Assembly: GCF_004361695.1 (NCBI RefSeq)
Contig: NZ_SNVW01000001.1
Coordinates: 124,001-188,000, forward strand
Length of the DNA stretch: 64,000 bases
From: Curtobacterium flaccumfaciens
Lineage (GTDB): Bacteria; Actinomycetota; Actinomycetes; Actinomycetales; Microbacteriaceae
Reading direction: 5' to 3'
Numbering within the stretch: position 1 is the first letter of the stretch; every line of letters starts with the position of its first letter. The position numbers and the translations under genes are program-made. Of the stretch, positions 60,931-64,000 are shown one piece after another. The notes beneath the pieces are model-generated. The model searched no databases, had not been told where the DNA came from, and saw nothing but the letters and a program-made list of their open reading frames with translations.

Positions 60931-62006
60931 GCCGGACCGACGGGGCGGACACCAGCCGCGCCTCCAGGCCCGCCGCGCCGGGACCATCGGACGCGACCGA
61001 TGTCGTCCTCGCCGTCGACGGCGGCGGCAGCAAGACCGACGTCGTCGCGATCGGACTCGACGGCACGCTCGTCGGGCACGCACGCGGCCCCGGGTCGAAC
61101 CCGCAGACGCGCGGGTGGGACCTCGCCGGTCCGATCCTCGACGACGTCCGTGACCGGGTCCTCCGCGAGCTCGGCGACCGGCGCATCCGCACCACGCACG
61201 TGTACCTCGCCGGCCTCGACCTGCACGACGAACTCGTCGCGGCCGAAGCCGCGCTCGCCCACTGGGACGAGGACGGCGGCGCGCCGGACGTGCTCGACAA
61301 CGACCTGTTCGCGCTGCTGCGGGCGGGCACGCTGTCGCCCGACGCCGCCGCGGTGGTGTGCGGGACCGGGATCAACGCCCTCGCGGTCCGTGCCGACGGC
61401 GAGACCGCCCGGTTCCCCGCCATCGGGGACGTCTCCGGCGACTGGGGCGGCGGCGCGTACCTCGGCAACCGTGCCCTGTGGCACGCGGCGCGGGCGGACG
61501 ACGGGCGTGGCCCGGCGACGGCACTCGTCGACGCGGTGCCGACGGCGCTCGGGCTCGGCAGTGTCCGCGAGGTGACCGAGGCGATCCACTTCGGCCGCCT
61601 CGACTACCGGGTGTTCAACCGGCTGTGCCCCGTGCTGTTCGAGGTCGCGGGGGCCGGCGACGACGTCGCGCGGAGCGTCGTCGAGCGGCAGGCCGAGGAG
61701 ATCGTGCTCCTGGCGTCGGTGTCGCTCGGACGGCTCGGGCTCGGCGGGTCGGCGACGTCGCCGGTGCCGGTCGTGCTCGGCGGCGGGGTGCTCGCCGCGC
61801 GGGACCCGATGCTCGTGGACGGGGTCGTGTCGGGGCTCGAGTCACGAGTGCCCGGGGCCGTGCCGACCTGGGTGACCGATCCCCCGGTGCTCGGTGCCGG
61901 GCTGGCGGCGCTGGAGTCCGTCGGTGCCGGCGAGGTGGCGCTCCGGCGCTACCGCGAGGCCGTGCGCTCCCGCTCCTTCGCGTCCACCACGGCCGCGATC
62001 CGCTGA
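60918..62006 (+). CDS. BadF/BadG-type ATPase, N-acetylglucosamine-kinase-like
   Basis: 362 residues of the ASKHA fold: phosphate-1 loop VVLAVDGGGSKTDVVAI, GPGSNPQTRGWD, DNDLFALLRAG, CGTGINALAV (phosphate 2) and GDVSGDWGGGAYLG, as in NAGK-like sugar kinases. It likely phosphorylates the imported sugar. GTG 60918 (GGAG upstream) overlaps the GH4 end by 13 bp; GTG 60894 would add eight residues. The leader TSRASRPAAP comes from a half family A repeat, and no start codon lies between it and the ATPase fold. Confidence 0.88.
   Translation: MGALSRTDGADTSRASRPAAPGPSDATDVVLAVDGGGSKTDVVAIGLDGTLVGHARGPGSNPQTRGWDLAGPILDDVRDRVLRELGDRRIRTTHVYLAGLDLHDELVAAEAALAHWDEDGGAPDVLDNDLFALLRAGTLSPDAAAVVCGTGINALAVRADGETARFPAIGDVSGDWGGGAYLGNRALWHAARADDGRGPATALVDAVPTALGLGSVREVTEAIHFGRLDYRVFNRLCPVLFEVAGAGDDVARSVVERQAEEIVLLASVSLGRLGLGGSATSPVPVVLGGGVLAARDPMLVDGVVSGLESRVPGAVPTWVTDPPVLGAGLAALESVGAGEVALRRYREAVRSRSFASTTAAIR
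60956..60970. repeat. Half family A repeat in the kinase leader
   Basis: CCGCGCCTCCAGGCC equals the right arm of the family A palindrome; translated as residues ~13-18 of the kinase. Confidence 0.65.
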
Positions 62007-62090
62007 CGCGGCCGCGGCGCGGCGCGGCGCGGCCGCGCGCGGCGCCGCCGGCCGCGCGCGGCGCCGCCACCCGCGCCCGGCACCGCGCCC
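62007..62090. repeat. GC-only low-complexity stretch
   Basis: GCGGCGCGGC/GGCGCCGCC-type runs with many short inverted repeats follow the kinase stop. No gene. Confidence 0.6.
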
Positions 62091-62156
62091 AAGTTTCGCG
62101 CTGAGCGACACTTCACGCGGCTTCGAGCCCGTGAACTGTCGCTCAGCGCGAAATCC
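62091..62156. repeat. Palindromic repeat, family C (copy 2)
   Basis: Arms AGTTTCGCGCTGAGCGACAC.. and ..CTGTCGCTCAGCGCGAAATCC pair over about 26 bp with few mismatches around a 13-bp loop. It lies between the convergent kinase and GAPDH genes. The core matches copy 1 at 2091-2158. Confidence 0.85.
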
Positions 62157-62190
62157 GGCAAGCGCGAGGCCGCGCCCGCGCCCCCGCGCC

Positions 62191-63198
62191 CTACGCCGCC
62201 CGCGCCAGCATCCCGAGCGTGTCCACCACGCGGTTCGAGAAGCCCCACTCGTTGTCGTACCAGGCCACCACCTTCACGTGCCGCCCCTCGTCGACCCGGG
62301 TGAGCAGCGAGTCGAAGATGCTCGACTCCGGCCGCCCGGTGATGTCCGTCGACACGAGCGGGTCCGCCGTGAACGCCAGCACCCCGGCGAGCGGCCCGGC
62401 GGCAGCGGCGCGGTACGCCGCGTTGACCTCGTCCACGGTCACGGACCGCGACACGACGGTGTTCAGCTCGACGAGGGACCCGACGGGCACAGGCACGCGG
62501 ATGGCGTCGCCGGACAGCTTCCCCTCGAGTCGGGGCAGCACGAGCCCGATCGCCTTCGCGGCACCGGTCGACGTCGGCACGATGTTCACGCCGGCGGCCC
62601 GTGCACGACGGAGGTCGCGGTGCGGTCCGTCCTGCAGGTTCTGCTCCTGCGTGTAGGCGTGCACGGTCGTCATGAAGCCGTGTTCGATCCCGGCGAGGTC
62701 GTCGAGCACGGACGCCAGCGGTGCGAGCGCGTTGGTCGTGCACGACGCGTTCGAGATCACCGTGTGCGCAGCGGGGTCGAACACGTCGGTGTTCACGCCG
62801 TAGGCGATGGTGGCGTCGGCCCCGGTCGCCGGCGCGCTGATGAGCACGCGCCGCGCGCCCGCCGCCAGGTGCCCGGCGGCGGCGTCTCGTGCGGTGAAGC
62901 GGCCGGTGGACTCGAGGACGACCTCGACGCCGAGTTCCGCCCACGGCAGCTCCGCGGGTTCGCGTGAGGCCAGGACCCGGACACGTCGTCCGTCGATGAC
63001 GAGCGTGTCGCCGTCGACCTCGACGGTGCCGTCGAACGGGCCGAGGGCCGAGTCGTAGCGGAACAGGTGCGCGAGCGTGTCGGGTGCGGTGAGGTCGTTC
63101 ACGGCGACCACCTCGAGGTCGTCGCCGCCGCGGGCGAGGAGTGCGCGGAGGGTGTTGCGGCCGATGCGGCCGAAGCCGTTGATGGCGATGCGGGTCAT
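62191..63198 (-). CDS. gap: Glyceraldehyde-3-phosphate dehydrogenase (type I)
   Basis: 335 residues. NAD-binding INGFGRIGRNTLRALL, AVNDL (fits NAD preference), catalytic C153 in SNASCTTNALAP and H180 in TTVHAYTQ, and C-terminal WYDNEWGFSNRVVD. Glycolytic oxidation of G3P to 1,3-bisphosphoglycerate. It stands alone rather than with pgk and tpiA, so it may be a second copy beside a glycolytic-cluster gene elsewhere. AAAGGA 6 nt before the ATG. Confidence 0.95.
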   Translation of the reverse strand: MTRIAINGFGRIGRNTLRALLARGGDDLEVVAVNDLTAPDTLAHLFRYDSALGPFDGTVEVDGDTLVIDGRRVRVLASREPAELPWAELGVEVVLESTGRFTARDAAAGHLAAGARRVLISAPATGADATIAYGVNTDVFDPAAHTVISNASCTTNALAPLASVLDDLAGIEHGFMTTVHAYTQEQNLQDGPHRDLRRARAAGVNIVPTSTGAAKAIGLVLPRLEGKLSGDAIRVPVPVGSLVELNTVVSRSVTVDEVNAAYRAAAAGPLAGVLAFTADPLVSTDITGRPESSIFDSLLTRVDEGRHVKVVAWYDNEWGFSNRVVDTLGMLARAA

Positions 63199-63232
63199 GT
63201 GGGTTCCTTTCGTTCCGCGGTCCATGCTCACC

Positions 63233-63256
63233 GGCCTGGAGGCGCGGCTCCAGTGG
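63233..63256. repeat. Family A repeat, degenerate
   Basis: GGCCTGGAGGCGCGGCTCCA followed by GTGGC: the left arm is intact, the right arm mostly lost. It lies beyond the stop of the GlxA-type gene and upstream of gap. Confidence 0.6.
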
Positions 63257-63306
63257 CAGGGAAGCCAGCGTCCGGAAGGATCCCGCCAACAGGGCGACGG
63301 GTCGCG

Positions 63307-64000
63307 TCAGTCCTGGAACGTGCGGCGGTACGCCGTCGGCGACGTCCCGAGGATCCGCCGGAAGTGCGTCCGCAGGTTCGCGTCGGATCCGAGTCCCGCG
63401 CGCTCCGCCACCTGGTCGATGCCGAGGTCCGAGCGCTCGAGGAGCTCGCGTGCGAGGTCGACCCGGGCCCGGAGCACCCACTGCATCGGCGTGTACCCGG
63501 TGTCCTCGACGAAGCGGCGCGAGAACGTCCGCGGCGACACCGTCGCGTTCCGGGCGAGCACCTCGAGCGTCAGCGGTTCGGCGAGGTGCCGGAGCGCCCA
63601 CTCCCGGGTCTCGGCGAAGACGTCGCCGAGCGGCTCGGGCATGCTCCGCGGGACGTACTGCGCCTGCCCGCCGCTCCGGTACGGCGCGCTCACCAGTCGG
63701 CGTGCCACGTGGTTCGACAGCGCGACGCCGTGGTCCTGCCGGACGATGTGCAGGCACAGGTCGATCCCGCTCGCCGCCCCGGCGCTCGTCAGGACGGAGC
63801 CGGCGTCGACGAACAGCACGTCCTCGTCGACGTCCACGGCGGGGTACCGGTCCCGCAGGACCCGCGTGTAGTGCCAGTGCGTGGTGGCACGCCGGCCGTC
63901 GAGCAGTCCGGCGGCCGCGAGCGCGAACGCTCCCGTCGAGATCGCCGCGATCCGTGCGCCGCGCTCGTGCGCCCGCGCGAGTGCAGCCACGACGTCGGCC
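63307..64000 (-). CDS. GlxA-family regulator (DJ-1/PfpI-like domain plus AraC HTH), N-terminus outside window
   Basis: The C-terminal 230 residues are visible. The first part is the end of a DJ-1/PfpI-like (class I glutamine amidotransferase) domain: ISTGAFALAAAGLLDGRRATTHW, with Thr where DJ-1 enzymes have the nucleophile Cys, then LFVDAGSVLTSAGAASGIDL. It is followed by an AraC DNA-binding domain (LTLEVLARNATVSPRTFSRR; IDQVAERAGLGSDANLRTHF). GlxA-type regulators sense an unknown ligand. The upstream target lies outside the window. Confidence 0.92.
   Translation of the reverse strand, partial: ADVVAALARAHERGARIAAISTGAFALAAAGLLDGRRATTHWHYTRVLRDRYPAVDVDEDVLFVDAGSVLTSAGAASGIDLCLHIVRQDHGVALSNHVARRLVSAPYRSGGQAQYVPRSMPEPLGDVFAETREWALRHLAEPLTLEVLARNATVSPRTFSRRFVEDTGYTPMQWVLRARVDLARELLERSDLGIDQVAERAGLGSDANLRTHFRRILGTSPTAYRRTFQD

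Overview
The window is very G+C-rich, tightly packed chromosomal DNA from an actinobacterium. The gene set points to the family Microbacteriaceae: a TPP-riboswitch YkoEDC transporter, the GlgX-TreY-TreZ trehalose route, a TIGR03086 mycothiol-type protein, a class F sortase, DUF3097, and PspC proteins beside a LuxR two-component system. A Curtobacterium-like genome is plausible but was not tested. No rRNA, tRNA, CRISPR array, integrase or transposase was seen. 56 protein genes are called; the first and last run off the window.

Layout. 1-2105: a cut-off flavin monooxygenase divergent from an MHS-type transporter. 2239-5972: thiamine-precursor (HMP) ECF transporter under a TPP riboswitch, with a P-loop kinase at the operon end. 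6059-12964: a GerW-like protein, then glgX-treY-treZ, which turns glycogen into trehalose. 13227-21102: polyprenol-phosphate-mannose synthase and a surface-polysaccharide operon (GtrA, GT2 synthase, GT39-like transferase, DUF4397 protein, GH8 hydrolase, class F sortase). 21327-29593: two aldo/keto reductases, an orphan nuclease-like protein, YceI, a DinB-like protein, an MpaB-type oxygenase and an acyl-CoA ligase. 29655-34976: epimerase, GT14-like transferase, EamA and APC transporters. 35112-39373: PspC envelope-stress module with a histidine kinase and response regulator. 39393-43128: DrrAB-type exporter, an acidic Gly-rich protein, an AraC regulator and a glyoxalase. 43307-49095: an ABC importer co-transcribed with a fused GDPD-inositol phosphatase. 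49427-54869: a second orphan nuclease-like protein, DUF3054, a LacI regulator, a hypothetical protein, DUF3097 and an alcohol dehydrogenase. 54971-62006: ROK regulator, sugar ABC importer, GH4 glycosidase and a BadF-type sugar kinase. 62191-64000: GAPDH and a GlxA-type regulator.

Operon style. Most neighbouring genes on one strand overlap by four bases (ATGA or GTGA), implying translational coupling. About ten genes lack a Shine-Dalgarno and have a -10-like hexamer 6-7 nt before the start codon, so leaderless mRNAs are likely common.

The most striking feature is not a gene. Several families of short palindromic repeats recur across the window. Family A (core GGCCTGGAGGCGCGG) includes a perfect 50-bp palindrome. 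Family B has ends GTGCGAGGTT and a conserved loop. Family C has core TTTCGCGCTGAGCGACA. Family D has core CGAGCGGGCGAAATGCC. Most copies lie just past gene 3' ends, where they could terminate transcription. Others are read in frame inside proteins: near the N-termini of several transport-related proteins, in the linker of the fused ECF ATPase, and across two stop codons. This resembles Rickettsia palindromic elements and is the best candidate here for an undescribed system. The polysaccharide/sortase operon and the GDPD-IMPase importer are the best protein-level candidates.
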